Positions 7,629 to 15,754 of a DNA stretch of 39,026 nucleotides are shown here, piece after piece (positions within the stretch are counted from its first letter, which is position 1; the number at the start of each line of letters is the position of its first letter). The notes beneath the pieces were generated by a model. The model had not been told where the DNA came from. It saw nothing but the letters and a program-made list of their open reading frames with translations, and did no database searches. The translations under genes and the position numbers were made by a program. Origin of the DNA: an uncultured Clostridium sp. (GTDB lineage Bacteria; Bacillota; Clostridia; TANB77; CAG-508); NCBI GenBank assembly GCA_946409935.1, contig CAMJYG010000022.1, positions 1-39,026 of the forward strand. The letters are read 5' to 3'.

Positions 7629-8135
7629 ATGATTAGAGAAAATTTAATAGAAGTTTTACATGAGATGGAAGAAGTTACAAAGTTATTTAAACTTGAACCA
7701 TTTGATATTTATATAATGGGTGGAAGTGCCTGTATTTTAGGAGAATATACAAATAGAGCAACACTTGATATAGATTTTGTTGATTTAGGCTACCCTGCAA
7801 AATATGGAAAGGCATTTTCATTATTAAGAGATTATGATATGCTAGAATATCAAAGTACAATACTATCTCCATCTTATAAACAAAGAGCTGTTAAATTAGA
7901 AGAATTTAATTATATAAATGTATATATATTATCAAAAGAAGATGTTGTTATAAGTAAAATTATAAGATTAGCTGAAAAAGATATTGAAGATTTGAATCAA
8001 ATTGTGCCAAAATGTGATAAAATATTATTAAATGATATTATAAATGAAATAATAGATAGAGATGATTTATTTGAAAGTAAGAAAAGTGAATTTGTAAAAA
8101 AATTAAAGATATTTAAGGAGAAGTACAATGTATAG
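7629..8135 (+). CDS. Nucleotidyltransferase-fold protein (DUF6036-like)
   Basis: A 168-aa protein with the polymerase-beta-like nucleotidyltransferase signature: YIMGGSACIL (GGS motif, about 28-37) followed by TLDIDFVD, supplying the metal-binding Asp pair. The remainder includes an ILSKEDVVISKIIRL helix, as in AbiEii-like and DUF6036 proteins. RBS: AAAGAGGTTAAT. It overlaps the next gene by 8 nt. Such pairs are often toxin-antitoxin or defence-like modules, but the partner is not recognisable here, so that is only a possibility. Confidence 0.6.
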   Translation: MIRENLIEVLHEMEEVTKLFKLEPFDIYIMGGSACILGEYTNRATLDIDFVDLGYPAKYGKAFSLLRDYDMLEYQSTILSPSYKQRAVKLEEFNYINVYILSKEDVVISKIIRLAEKDIEDLNQIVPKCDKILLNDIINEIIDRDDLFESKKSEFVKKLKIFKEKYNV

Positions 8136-8463
8136 AATTTTTTGTGAAAGTTATGAAAATTTCTTAAAAACATTTGAAGAAGAAAATTATAGGTTGAATA
8201 TTGCAAAGCCATTTGAATTGATAACTAACATAGAAAAATATGAAAGAGAAAAAGCAATTAAGAGTGATTTATACAAAAATTTATGTAATTTGTTATATTA
8301 TATGCAAAACAGTATAAATAGATTTCCTAAATTTAAAGCATTTTTATGGACATTAAAATCTAGAAATATTGTAGCTCAAAAATTTAATGATGAAAAAAGT
8401 GATGATTTAGAAGAACAAGCTAAATTAATTAATTCATTTTTAAAATTAGCATATTGGTATTAA
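8128..8463 (+). CDS. Partner protein of the nucleotidyltransferase, unknown function
   Basis: A 111-aa, mostly helical and charged protein with no motif that I recognise. Its ATG lies inside the end of the upstream gene (8-nt overlap), after AAGGAGAAGTACA, so the two are almost certainly co-translated and functionally linked. It is cytosolic, without a signal or membrane segment. Confidence 0.55.
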   Translation: MYRIFCESYENFLKTFEEENYRLNIAKPFELITNIEKYEREKAIKSDLYKNLCNLLYYMQNSINRFPKFKAFLWTLKSRNIVAQKFNDEKSDDLEEQAKLINSFLKLAYWY

Positions 8464-8528
8464 TATGGTATAAGACAGAAAGTTTTGTTAAAATAAGCGA
8501 TATAAGCATTAGTAAAGGAGGTGATAAC

Positions 8529-8678
8529 ATGGATAAAATAGTAAGATGTGAAAAATGTGGTGCAATGGTTAAAGTGCTTATAGATTGTACATGTGATAAT
8601 TGTGGTATTAAATGTTGCAATGAAAGAATGAAAGAAATTTCAGAAGAAGATGCAAAAAAATATTTAGAAAAAAAATAA
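8529..8678 (+). CDS. Small desulforedoxin-like zinc/iron-ribbon protein
   Basis: A 49-aa protein with the pattern CEKCG (Cys 7 and 10), C20-T-C22, C25 and an adjacent CC pair (29-30). CxxCG followed by a C-terminal CC is the iron-binding layout of desulforedoxin and of the N-terminal domain of desulfoferrodoxin, although the extra cysteines 20, 22 and 25 are unusual. The start is set by the strong AAAGGAGGTGATAAC; an upstream frame start at 8454 has no site. An oxygen or superoxide defence role fits an anaerobe but is inference. Confidence 0.6.
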   Translation: MDKIVRCEKCGAMVKVLIDCTCDNCGIKCCNERMKEISEEDAKKYLEKK

Positions 8679-8690
8679 ATATACTATACT

Positions 8691-8726
8691 AAAAAGAGGG
8701 TTTCCTATTTATAGGACACCCTCTTT
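8691..8726 (+). terminator. Intrinsic terminator
   Basis: AAAGAGGGT...CCTA pairs with TAGGA...ACCCTCTTT, after the desulforedoxin-like gene. Confidence 0.7.
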
Positions 8727-8890
8727 AATATATGCGTACAAAATTATATATTGAGTATTTTGCAAAATATTTATATTACAAATAATGTTATTATATTTTT
8801 TTCTATACAGAAGAAAACCTTTTGCAAAGCAAAGTTCTAATATTAGAATTTTAGATGTTACAATGGGATTGTAAGCAAAGGGGTGAGGAA

Positions 8891-9517
8891 ATGATAGATA
8901 AAATCTGTACATTTTTAACCAGTAAAATAAGAAAAGAAATGCCTGAAATCGATGATGAAAAGGCGGAAGTAATATATTATGGCTTACAAAATATTGTTGG
9001 TGAAATACCTAAAATTTTTATAATGTTAGGAATTGCATATATACTAGGTGTTTTTCCATTGGCTTTATTTACATTTGCAGTGTTATTTCCGTATAAAGGT
9101 GCATCTGGAGGGTTTCATCTAAAAACACATATTGGTTGCATAATTGTAACAACTTTATTTTATTGCATTATACCATTTATTTCTCAATATATTATATTAA
9201 ATGTAATTGTAAAATATATAATTGTTGCATGTATTTGGATATTCGGAATTATAATGATTAAACTATATGCGCCTGCAGATACAGAAGATGTTCCAATATT
9301 ATTAAAAAAAGTTAGAAGAAAAAAGCAAATTATTTCTTATATTACATTTTCTTTAGGAATGTTAGCATCTGTGTTAATACAAGATAATACAATTTCTAAT
9401 ATATTAATACTTTCTAATTTCATGCAAACTATTTCAATAACTAAATTAGCATATAGATTAACTAAAAATAAATATGGTTATGAAGTATATGGAAATACTT
9501 CAGTAGAAAATGTTTAA
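8891..9517 (+). CDS. agrB: AgrB, autoinducer peptide-processing membrane protease
   Basis: A 208-aa polytopic membrane protein. ASGGFHLKTHIGC (about 74-86) carries the conserved GGFH histidine and the nearby cysteine that form the catalytic pair of AgrB, and YAPADTEDVPI (about 130-140) is the family's conserved PADTxxxPI block. AgrB cleaves the C-terminal part of AgrD and forms the thiolactone. Start: ATG 8891 after GGGGTGAGGAA; the longer frame from 8855 has no site. It is followed by agrD after 64 nt. Confidence 0.9.
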   Translation: MIDKICTFLTSKIRKEMPEIDDEKAEVIYYGLQNIVGEIPKIFIMLGIAYILGVFPLALFTFAVLFPYKGASGGFHLKTHIGCIIVTTLFYCIIPFISQYIILNVIVKYIIVACIWIFGIIMIKLYAPADTEDVPILLKKVRRKKQIISYITFSLGMLASVLIQDNTISNILILSNFMQTISITKLAYRLTKNKYGYEVYGNTSVENV

Positions 9518-9581
9518 TACAAAATATGAGCCGGTAATATTTTGTGTTATAGAAGTTTTAACAAAAGAAGGGGGAATTGTT

Positions 9582-9701
9582 ATGTTAAAGTTTTTAGCAA
9601 AAACAGCAGAAAAATATGCAAAAGCAACAAATACAGCATGCTTTGTAATTTTAGTATTCCATCAACCTAAAATGCCAGCTTCAATGATAACCAAAGATTA
9701 A
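9582..9701 (+). CDS. agrD: AgrD cyclic lactone autoinducer precursor
   Basis: A 39-aa peptide with the three parts of AgrD: an amphipathic lysine-rich N-terminal helix (MLKFLAKTAEKYAKA), a peptide core TNTACFVILVF, and the acidic-type recognition tail HQPKMP as in other clostridial and Listeria AgrD (x-E/Q-P-K-x-P). The single Cys is residue 20. If processing occurs just before HQPK as in homologues, the thiolactone ring would run Cys20 to Phe26, seven residues, larger than the usual five. RBS: AGAAGGGGGAATTGTT. The very end of agrB overlaps a longer frame that I reject. Confidence 0.85.
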   Translation: MLKFLAKTAEKYAKATNTACFVILVFHQPKMPASMITKD

Positions 9702-9705
9702 AAAT

Positions 9706-9742
9706 TGGTAAAAATAGAACGAATTAAATTATTTTTACCAAA
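9706..9742 (+). terminator. Hairpin after agrD
   Basis: TTGGTAAAAATA pairs with TATTTTTACCAA directly after the agrD stop; a second, bidirectional terminator follows at 9772. Confidence 0.55.
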
Positions 9743-9771
9743 AGATAACTTAAAAGTTATATACATACAAT

Positions 9772-9817
9772 CCAAAAAAAATAACTGTTACTTTAATTTG
9801 TAACAGTTATTTTTTGG
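9772..9817. terminator. Bidirectional terminator between converging agrBD and agrAC
   Basis: CCAAAAAAAATAACTGTTAC pairs with GTAACAGTTATTTTTTGG around a 7-8-nt loop, with A and T runs usable on both strands. Confidence 0.8.
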
Positions 9818-9832
9818 AAATAATTAACTTGT

Positions 9833-11179
9833 TTAATAATAAATTTCTAATTGTTGTTTAAAAAATTTATCTGATTTTGTTGTGTATAAATTAACATTAT
9901 TTGTTTTCTTTATGATTTTTCTAACTTCCCATAAACCTAATCCTGTGTGGTTTTCTTTTTCAGAAACACCTTTTTCAAATATTTTTTCTGTATCTATATC
10001 TTTATTATTATATGTATTTTCAATAATAATTAATTGCCTAGAGTTTTTAGAGTCATTTCTAAAAGTTAAATCTATAATTTTTTCATCACATTCTGAGCTT
10101 GCTTCAATGGCGTTATCTAAAAGAATACCTAGAATTCTTGCAAATTCATATATTTTCATTTTTAATGTTGATAAATCTAAAAGAAATGTCATATTTACTT
10201 TTATATCTTTAGAATCTGCTTCATAATATTTTTTGGTAAGTAAATTGTATATCCCGTCATTATTAATTATTTCAGGATTTAATAAATATAAGTTGTTTAC
10301 CCTTTGACAATCATCTTCTAATTGTAAATAATATTTTTTTAATCCTTTCATATCGTTAGTTCTAACATACCCACCAATTGTAGTAACTATGTTATCGAAA
10401 TCATGTTTAAATCCTCTAACATTATCATGTAAAATATGTAAAGTATTATTATATTCTTCTGCACTTTCTAATTTTTGAGATGTAACAATAAGTGTAAAAA
10501 ATTTTGTTAAACTATAGATACTTAAACCAAAATAGGCAAGTAGAGTTAATGAACTTAAAAAGGTTATAAAAACAGGTAATTTATCTATATAGTAAAATGT
10601 TATTATAGATTGAACTATAAATGTTAATATACCAAATACAATATTTGCAATTATTATTAATTTGTTTTTATTATCAATATTTTCTATAAAATTAATTTTA
10701 AATCCTCTATTTTTTATAATAATAGATAATAAAAAAATGAAAATATAAATTATTATGATGTACAGTAATCTATAAATAAAAATATTTGTTAATTGTAAAG
10801 CATCAATATTTAATATTGTTAGATAAGGATTTAGAGCTAATGCACCAATAATACTAAAAATGATTCCTGCAAATACTATAGATAGACAGCTTTTTAAAAA
10901 TGTTGTTTTAAATATAGAATTTGACATTATTATCATTATAAAGTAGTTTATTATAATATTAAGAGGATTATTAATAAAATAATTTGTAATTATAGATATA
11001 ATTGACATTATTAAAACATAAATGAGTTTTTGCTTTTTAGAAGAGGTAATATTTAGAATTGAGATAGATAAGCTTATTATTAAAAAATTTTCGATAAAGC
11101 AAGCAGGTATGGTTAATATATTAACTAATCTTTCATTTGGTGTACTAATAGCAGTTAATATTTGATTAAAAATCTCCAT
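9833..11179 (-). CDS. agrC: AgrC-like sensor histidine kinase (GHKL type)
   Basis: A 448-aa kinase with about six hydrophobic segments in residues 1-230, then a dimerisation helix LHDNVRGFKHDFDNIV with the phospho-accepting FKHDF histidine, an N-box LLDNAIEAS and a G-box HTGLGLWEV. This is the HPK10/GHKL layout of AgrC, receptor of the cyclic peptide. It lies downstream of agrA on the minus strand; its start overlaps the agrA stop by 14 nt, so the order is agrA-agrC, converging on agrBD. Transcription probably comes from the promoter at 11977-12005. Confidence 0.88.
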   Translation of the reverse strand: MEIFNQILTAISTPNERLVNILTIPACFIENFLIISLSISILNITSSKKQKLIYVLIMSIISIITNYFINNPLNIIINYFIMIIMSNSIFKTTFLKSCLSIVFAGIIFSIIGALALNPYLTILNIDALQLTNIFIYRLLYIIIIYIFIFLLSIIIKNRGFKINFIENIDNKNKLIIIANIVFGILTFIVQSIITFYYIDKLPVFITFLSSLTLLAYFGLSIYSLTKFFTLIVTSQKLESAEEYNNTLHILHDNVRGFKHDFDNIVTTIGGYVRTNDMKGLKKYYLQLEDDCQRVNNLYLLNPEIINNDGIYNLLTKKYYEADSKDIKVNMTFLLDLSTLKMKIYEFARILGILLDNAIEASSECDEKIIDLTFRNDSKNSRQLIIIENTYNNKDIDTEKIFEKGVSEKENHTGLGLWEVRKIIKKTNNVNLYTTKSDKFFKQQLEIYY

Positions 11180-11876
11180 AATTCTTTAGAACCTCCATAA
11201 AGTCTTTTTTATATTTAGGACCTATATAACAAACATCGCCATCTCTAAATGTAACAGTACCAGAAACAGGTTCAACATCTCTTATTTGACTTATATTGGC
11301 AATGTAAGATTTGTGACATCTGATATAATTTTTAGGTAATTTATCTTCAAATTTATTAAAAGAACTATATGTATCATAATCACGTGACGAAGTATGGAAA
11401 ATGAGTTTCATCCCATCTCTTTTTATATATTGAATTTCAGATTCATCAACAAGTGTGTTTTTACTATCAATTTTTAGATATTTTTTTGTAGAACCTTTTA
11501 TATCATCAAAAAGTCTAATAATAGTGTCTTCTAATCTGTCGTAGGTTACAGGCTTTGCTAAATAATCAAAAGTTTTATATTTATATGCAACCATAGCATA
11601 TTCCAAATGAGCTGTATTAAAAATAATGTATGTATTTTTCTTTTTTTCTCTGATTTTTTGAGCTAATTCTAAACCGCTTTTATTACATTTTAAATTGATA
11701 TCTAAAATAACAACATCAACGCAATTATTTTGGGCATAATTTAAAACTTCTTCTGGATCATCTGATTTAAAACCAACAGAAGCTTCAAAATTATTTTTTG
11801 TGAATATAGTTTCTAACATTTTTTCTAATCTGTCTAGTATATTTAAATTATCATCACAAATAACAAAGTTTAACAT
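11166..11876 (-). CDS. agrA: AgrA-like LytTR response regulator
   Basis: A 236-aa regulator. The receiver domain has acidic residues D8-D9, phospho-acceptor D59 in VVILDINLK, and a KP near residue 108 (YLAKPVTYD). The LytTR DNA-binding domain fills about 140-236 (YIKRDGMKLIFHTSSRDYD, NYIRCHKSYIANI, CYIGPKYKKDF). It would activate agr genes when AgrC senses the peptide. It is the first gene of a two-gene minus-strand operon. RBS on the minus strand: AAAAGGAGATTGTATTAATAG. Confidence 0.9.
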   Translation of the reverse strand: MLNFVICDDNLNILDRLEKMLETIFTKNNFEASVGFKSDDPEEVLNYAQNNCVDVVILDINLKCNKSGLELAQKIREKKKNTYIIFNTAHLEYAMVAYKYKTFDYLAKPVTYDRLEDTIIRLFDDIKGSTKKYLKIDSKNTLVDESEIQYIKRDGMKLIFHTSSRDYDTYSSFNKFEDKLPKNYIRCHKSYIANISQIRDVEPVSGTVTFRDGDVCYIGPKYKKDFMEVLKNYGDF

Positions 11877-11919
11877 CTATTAATACAATCTCCTTTTAGT
11901 AATAAAATACAAAAAATAA

Positions 11920-11964
11920 GGAAAATAAGGATTGACAAAATTAATCAAATTACCTTATTTTTCC
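11920..11964. repeat. Inverted repeat in the agrA leader
   Basis: GGAAAATAAGG (11920-11930) and CCTTATTTTTCC (11953-11964) can form a hairpin in the 5' leader of the agrA-agrC transcript. It could be an operator, an attenuator, or a terminator for rightward reading. Part of the 435-bp gene-free stretch 11877-12311. Confidence 0.4.
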
Positions 11965-11976
11965 ATTTGTAATAAC

Positions 11977-12005
11977 AATATAATCTAAAAAAAGCATATT
12001 GTCAA
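11977..12005 (-). promoter_or_regulatory. Sigma-A promoter of agrA-agrC
   Basis: On the minus strand: TTGACA (12005-12000), 17-nt spacer, TATATT (11982-11977). The start of transcription would be about 95 nt before the agrA ATG. Confidence 0.65.
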
Positions 12006-12240
12006 TAGAAAATTTACAAAATTATCCAAATTTCTTATTAATAATACTATTTACAATATAGAATAATATGGTAAAATAGTATAAGAAATTAAACGTTATT
12101 AGATAAAATACATTAAAAATATTTTATGTGAAGTGAATTATTGATTATTCAAAAAGTATAAAATATGATATACCATTTATAATAAATCTAATACATATAC
12201 AGATGGAGAAGCAAAAATTAATTAGATGTTAAAAAATATT

Positions 12241-12309
12241 GAGATGGAAAAATAGATAATATATAGATATATTATCTCAAAAAAATTTATCAGTGGAGAT
12301 GGAAAAATA
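12241..12309. repeat. Repeat and hairpin block before the transglutaminase-like gene
   Basis: GAGATGGAAAAATA occurs at 12241-12254 and again at 12296-12309, flanking a perfect hairpin AGATAATATAT-AG-ATATATTATCT (12254-12277). The second copy contains the ribosome site of the gene at 12312, so the first copy duplicates that site upstream of a hairpin. A post-transcriptional role is possible. Confidence 0.4.
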
Positions 12310-12311
12310 TT

Positions 12312-13349
12312 ATGAGTGCCTTAAAAAAATATATTGAAGAATTAAAAGAGAATATTGCGAAAAAGGGGGATATTTCAGAAATAGAAATAATAAGATATAT
12401 TTATATTAACTTGGGGAGAAAAATGAATTTTGACTTGAATTTTACTTTTGGAAATGCTAAACAGAAGAAAATGATTGCTAGATCAAGATTTAATGAAGAA
12501 GAATTAAATAGAGCATTCAAGAAAAGAACGATCATTTGTGAAAGCTTAGCCTTAATATTTAAAATGATATTAGCTGAATTTGGAATAAAAGCTGATACAG
12601 AGCAGGAGACCAATTATGGGCAATTTAAACATACATATAATGTGATTACATTAGCAGATGGAAGAAGAGTTAAATTTGATTTAGAGGAAGATTTAGAATT
12701 TATTCAAACTGGTTCAAAAACAAAATTTTTTGGAATAATAGAAGATGATAGTAATCTTTCACAAGGACAAATATTAGTTTCTGAGGATGAATTAAAAGAA
12801 ATAGATAAAACAACAGCTGAGTATATTCCATGGGGGTTTTACTTTGACGATATGGTACATTTATTAAAGTTTGCAACAAAAAAAATGCATATAGAAGAGA
12901 AATTAATAAATGTCTTGGATAACTTAGATGTATATGTTAGAGATAGAAAAATGGGATATAGAGAAAGAATTTATTATCATAATAGAGTTATTCATGAAGT
13001 TTTTAACGAAAAAGAATTAAATAAAATACACCAAATTGATTGTTACAAAATGATTGATGGTGAAAAACATTTTGTTTCTTGTGTAATTTTAGATAGAACC
13101 AAAGAAGAGAATATGGTATTTTTGTATTCAGATAAAACTGGTAGGTATGAAGAGATTAAATTGCAAGACCTTGCTAGAGAGGTAAAAAATGGATTAGTTG
13201 TGATGCAAGGAATACGAGGATTGCGAAAATACTTAACAGGAGAAAACATACAAAACATACAAACTATACAAGATAAAATGGATGAAAATAAGAGGGTAAT
13301 TAGAGAGACATTCAGCTTCTCTGGAGATGATGATGGACCCAATAGATAG
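12312..13349 (+). CDS. Transglutaminase-like protein
   Basis: A 345-aa soluble protein. A papain-like transglutaminase triad can be read: Cys76 in RTIICESLALIF, His107 in FKHTYNVI and Asp123 in KFDLEED, with the usual C-x30-H-x15-D spacing. The rest has no motif that I recognise, and there is no signal peptide. The start at 12312 follows GTGGAGATGGAAAAATATT. It is a single gene, bounded by a terminator at 13397. The activity could be protease, cross-linker or pseudoenzyme. Confidence 0.55.
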   Translation: MSALKKYIEELKENIAKKGDISEIEIIRYIYINLGRKMNFDLNFTFGNAKQKKMIARSRFNEEELNRAFKKRTIICESLALIFKMILAEFGIKADTEQETNYGQFKHTYNVITLADGRRVKFDLEEDLEFIQTGSKTKFFGIIEDDSNLSQGQILVSEDELKEIDKTTAEYIPWGFYFDDMVHLLKFATKKMHIEEKLINVLDNLDVYVRDRKMGYRERIYYHNRVIHEVFNEKELNKIHQIDCYKMIDGEKHFVSCVILDRTKEENMVFLYSDKTGRYEEIKLQDLAREVKNGLVVMQGIRGLRKYLTGENIQNIQTIQDKMDENKRVIRETFSFSGDDDGPNR

Positions 13350-13396
13350 AAAATACAAAGAATTATATAAATATGAAAAAATATATATCAGATGAG

Positions 13397-13416
13397 AGAG
13401 CGTAAGCTCTTTTTTT
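13397..13416 (+). terminator. Intrinsic terminator
   Basis: AGAGC-gtaa-GCTCT followed by seven T residues; it ends the transglutaminase-like transcript just upstream of the pdaA promoter. Confidence 0.75.
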
Positions 13417-13450
13417 ATACGATAGGAAATATTGTATAAAAATATTAAAG

Positions 13451-13478
13451 TAATAAATCTTATTACCTTTCATAAGAT
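13451..13478 (+). promoter_or_regulatory. Mother-cell sigma (sigma-E/K type) promoter candidate of pdaA
   Basis: TAATAAA (13451-13457), 13-nt spacer, CATAAGAT (13471-13478). The known sigma-E pattern is an ATA-rich -35 and CATAnnnT at -10, spaced 13-15. The surrounding 34 bp (13447-13480) match 16995-17028 inside the element at 28 of 34 positions, so both genes appear to share one control signal. A sigma-A promoter is not seen here. Confidence 0.55.
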
Positions 13479-13528
13479 TAATAGAGATTAAATAAAGTTT
13501 TATATAATTCGAAAGGAATGATGGTAGT

Positions 13529-13947
13529 TTGAATAAAAATACAAAGAAAATTGTAATCATGATTTTAATAATATTTATTTTTACGCTAAGTGTAGTATCA
13601 ATGAAATATGTAAATACAGAAATTTCAACCAATGCACAAGCAAGCAATAATAAAAAAATTGGATGGGGAATAAAAAGAAATAAAAATCATGAACAGCCAG
13701 ATGTTGGAAGTAACAATAAAAAAGTATTAGAAGAAAATGAAGGAATATGTTTAGGAAATAAAGAAAAAAAATACATTTATTTAACTTTTGATGAAGGTTA
13801 TGAAGCAGGATACACACCCAAAATACTTGACACATTAAAAGACAATAATGTAAAAGCAACTTTTTTTATTACAGCACACTATGTAAATACTAAACCAGAA
13901 TTAGTACAAAGGATGATTGAAGAAGGACATATAGTAGGTAATCATAC
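13529..13947 (+). CDS. pdaA: PdaA N-terminal part (gene interrupted by a 5-kb element)
   Basis: First 140 codons of a polysaccharide deacetylase of the PdaA type, which removes the N-acetyl group of muramic acid in making spore-cortex muramic-delta-lactam. A TTG start at 13529 follows GAAAGGAATGATGG. Residues 9-24 form a signal or anchor segment. YLTFDEGYEAGYT (about 84-96) is the PdaA version of the catalytic TFDDG motif (Asp88), and EEGHIVGNHT (131-140) is the first half of the HTxxH metal motif. There the gene is cut: translation runs into the element and stops at 13979-13981. The second half lies at 18949-19336. Joined, the product would be 268 aa, close to the B. subtilis protein. Confidence 0.9.
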
Positions 13948-13965
13948 ACCTAGCTACTTAATGTC
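13922..13965 (+). other. attL of the serine-recombinase element
   Basis: The chromosomal half reads ...GGTAATCATAC (13937-13947) and the element half ACCTAGCTACTTAATGTC (13948-13965). The element half is an inverted copy of 18923-18940 at 15 of 18 positions. The symmetry centre of the rebuilt attP falls on the CA at 13943-13944. Confidence 0.75.
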
Positions 13966-13975
13966 CGTAAATCAA

Positions 13976-14097
13976 GCTTAAAAAATAATTGGCAAATTTC
14001 GTTGTTGAACTGCGTTCGATAATCCTTTGACGTACAAACGTACGCTTACGGTTGTCTCACTTGTTCGCCTAGAAATTTATCCAATTCTTTTTCAAGC
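13976..14097. repeat. Palindromic intergenic repeat (125-bp family), copy 1
   Basis: The left arm GCTTAAAAAATAATTGG (from 13976) is the inverse of CCAATTCTTTTTCAAGC (to 14097), with an inner ACGTACAAACGTACGC apex. It is the same family as 24728-24852 and 25646-25770. It lies only 10 bp inside the left attP arm of the element. Confidence 0.75.
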
Positions 14098-14157
14098 ATT
14101 AGTTAGGTTAAATATTATTTTATATATTTGAGAGAAATAGTCTATTATAGTGATTTG

Positions 14158-14211
14158 AATTTACTTTTACACTGCAATTTATGAATTTTACAGTGTGAAA
14201 GTAAATTTTTT
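14158..14211. terminator. Hairpin with T-tract inside the element
   Basis: AATTTACTTTTACACTG (14158-14174) pairs with CAGTGTGAAAGTAAATT (14191-14207), 16 of 17, followed by T. It would stop transcripts arriving from the pdaA promoter while the element is present. Confidence 0.6.
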
Positions 14212-14253
14212 GGGTTAAATTTCAGATTCTATAAGAAGTTTATTTGACAAGAG

Positions 14254-14313
14254 TATAGAATAAAGTATAGGATAAATTATAGAATAAAGTATAGAATAAA
14301 ATATAGAATAATT
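14254..14313. repeat. Tandem repeat, five 12-bp units
   Basis: Units TATAGAATAAAG, TATAGGATAAAT, TATAGAATAAAG, TATAGAATAAAA and TATAGAATAATT follow without gaps. A binding array or replication slippage product; function unknown. Confidence 0.75.
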
Positions 14314-14339
14314 ATAAAATTTTAGAGATAAATAGCTAT

Positions 14340-14382
14340 TCCTGACCATTTTTTGTATATATATGCTTAAAAATGGTCGGGA
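14340..14382. promoter_or_regulatory. Hairpin or operator before the ATPase promoter
   Basis: CCTGACCATTTTT (from 14341) pairs with AAAAATGGTCGGG (14369-14381) around a TATATATATG-rich loop. It ends four nt before the -35 box at 14386. Confidence 0.45.
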
Positions 14383-14385
14383 AAC

Positions 14386-14414
14386 TTGACTTTTCTATAA
14401 AAAAAGTATATATT
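14386..14414 (+). promoter_or_regulatory. Sigma-A promoter of the element ATPase
   Basis: TTGACT (14386-14391), 17-nt spacer, TATATT (14409-14414); the gene starts at 14432 after GAGGTGATAAT. Confidence 0.55.
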
Positions 14415-14431
14415 TAATTTGAGGTGATAAT

Positions 14432-15676
14432 ATGCCAAAAATATATAAAAGAGAAGAATATTTAAAGAAGATTCGTGGATTTTACGATGATGATATGATA
14501 AAAGTAATTTCAGGAATAAGAAGATGTGGAAAATCATTCTTTTTAAAATCAATAATGCAAGAATTAATTGAAAAAGGTGTTAAAGAAAAAGATATTATAT
14601 ATATTCAACTAGATAAAAAAGGATATAAACATATAAAAACTCCTGAACAATTAGAAAAAATAATAGATGAACAAATAAAAGACAATGATTTTAAATATTT
14701 ATTTGTTGATGAGATACAAAACGTTAAAAATTTCGAACCATTAATCAATTCATACAGAGAAGAAGAAAATATGTCTATATTTATTACTGGTTCAAATTCA
14801 TATTTACTTAGTGGCGAGTTAATAACCAAATTAACAGGAAGATTTATTGAAATAGAAATGTTACCACTTTCTTTTTATGAATATGTAGATATGAAAAAAT
14901 TCTTAGATAAAGAAGTAAATAATAATATATACTTAGAGTTTGAGGAATATATAAGAAGTGGTGGATTTCCAAAATCATTGTATTACGATAAACTTGAGGA
15001 AAAAACAAAATATACTTCAAGCGTAATAAATCAAATTTTTGAAAAAGATATAAAGACAAGCAATAGAATTAATGATAAAGATTTATTTGAACAAGTAGAA
15101 AAATTTGTTGTTAATAATTTTGGAAAAGTAATTTCAGTACAAAGTATTTGTAACTATTTCAAAGGTGAACTAAAAATAAATACGGATAGAAGAACAATTA
15201 AGAGATATTTAGATATACTACAAAAGGCTAAAATTCTATATCCATGTGAATTATTTGATATAAAATCAAAGTCAGTAATGAAAGGTGATAAAAAATATTA
15301 TTTAGCAGATTTAAGTATATATTATGCTCTTAACACAGATGCTAGAATAAATTATGGTCCTGTATTAGAAAATGTTTTGCATAATTATTTATTAAGTAAA
15401 GATTATTCTTTAAGTGTAGGAAAAATAGGAAAATTTGAATGTGATTTTATTGCACGAAAAGGAATTGAAGATTATTTTTATATTCAAGTTTCAAAAAATA
15501 TAGACGATGAAAAAACAGAAGAGAGAGAATATAGACCATTTTATAAAATTGAAGATATGTATCCAAGATTCTTATTTGTATTGGATATGGTATTACAAAA
15601 AAATGTTAACGGTGTAAGAAATGTAAATATTGTAGATTTTATATATAATAATTTAGAATTAATTTCAAACCCATAA
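14432..15676 (+). CDS. AAA ATPase with DUF4143 domain
   Basis: A 414-aa protein of the widespread ATPase-DUF4143 family. Walker A GIRRCGKSFF (about 28-37), Walker B FVDEIQN (about 90-96), sensor-like FITGSNSYLLSG and LTGRFIEIEMLPLSFYEY are all present. The C-terminal half includes the DUF4143 region and a restriction-nuclease-like VGKIGKFECDFIARKG, with YFYIQVSKN. The family is common in mobile and accessory regions and has no settled function. It is cargo of the 5-kb element. RBS: GAGGTGATAAT. Confidence 0.8.
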   Translation: MPKIYKREEYLKKIRGFYDDDMIKVISGIRRCGKSFFLKSIMQELIEKGVKEKDIIYIQLDKKGYKHIKTPEQLEKIIDEQIKDNDFKYLFVDEIQNVKNFEPLINSYREEENMSIFITGSNSYLLSGELITKLTGRFIEIEMLPLSFYEYVDMKKFLDKEVNNNIYLEFEEYIRSGGFPKSLYYDKLEEKTKYTSSVINQIFEKDIKTSNRINDKDLFEQVEKFVVNNFGKVISVQSICNYFKGELKINTDRRTIKRYLDILQKAKILYPCELFDIKSKSVMKGDKKYYLADLSIYYALNTDARINYGPVLENVLHNYLLSKDYSLSVGKIGKFECDFIARKGIEDYFYIQVSKNIDDEKTEEREYRPFYKIEDMYPRFLFVLDMVLQKNVNGVRNVNIVDFIYNNLELISNP

Positions 15677-15754
15677 ATATAAGATTTATAGTAATATTTA
15701 TAAAAAAAATTATGAATAAAATAAAAATGTTATTCAAAGGAAATGGTATAAAAA

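Noticed and set aside
8855-8890. Longer AgrB start
   Set aside because: The extra 12 residues precede the GGGGTGAGGAA site that fits ATG 8891.
13976-14097. CRISPR or insertion-sequence end
   Set aside because: No regularly spaced direct repeats and no transposase; copies elsewhere show an isolated palindromic repeat family.
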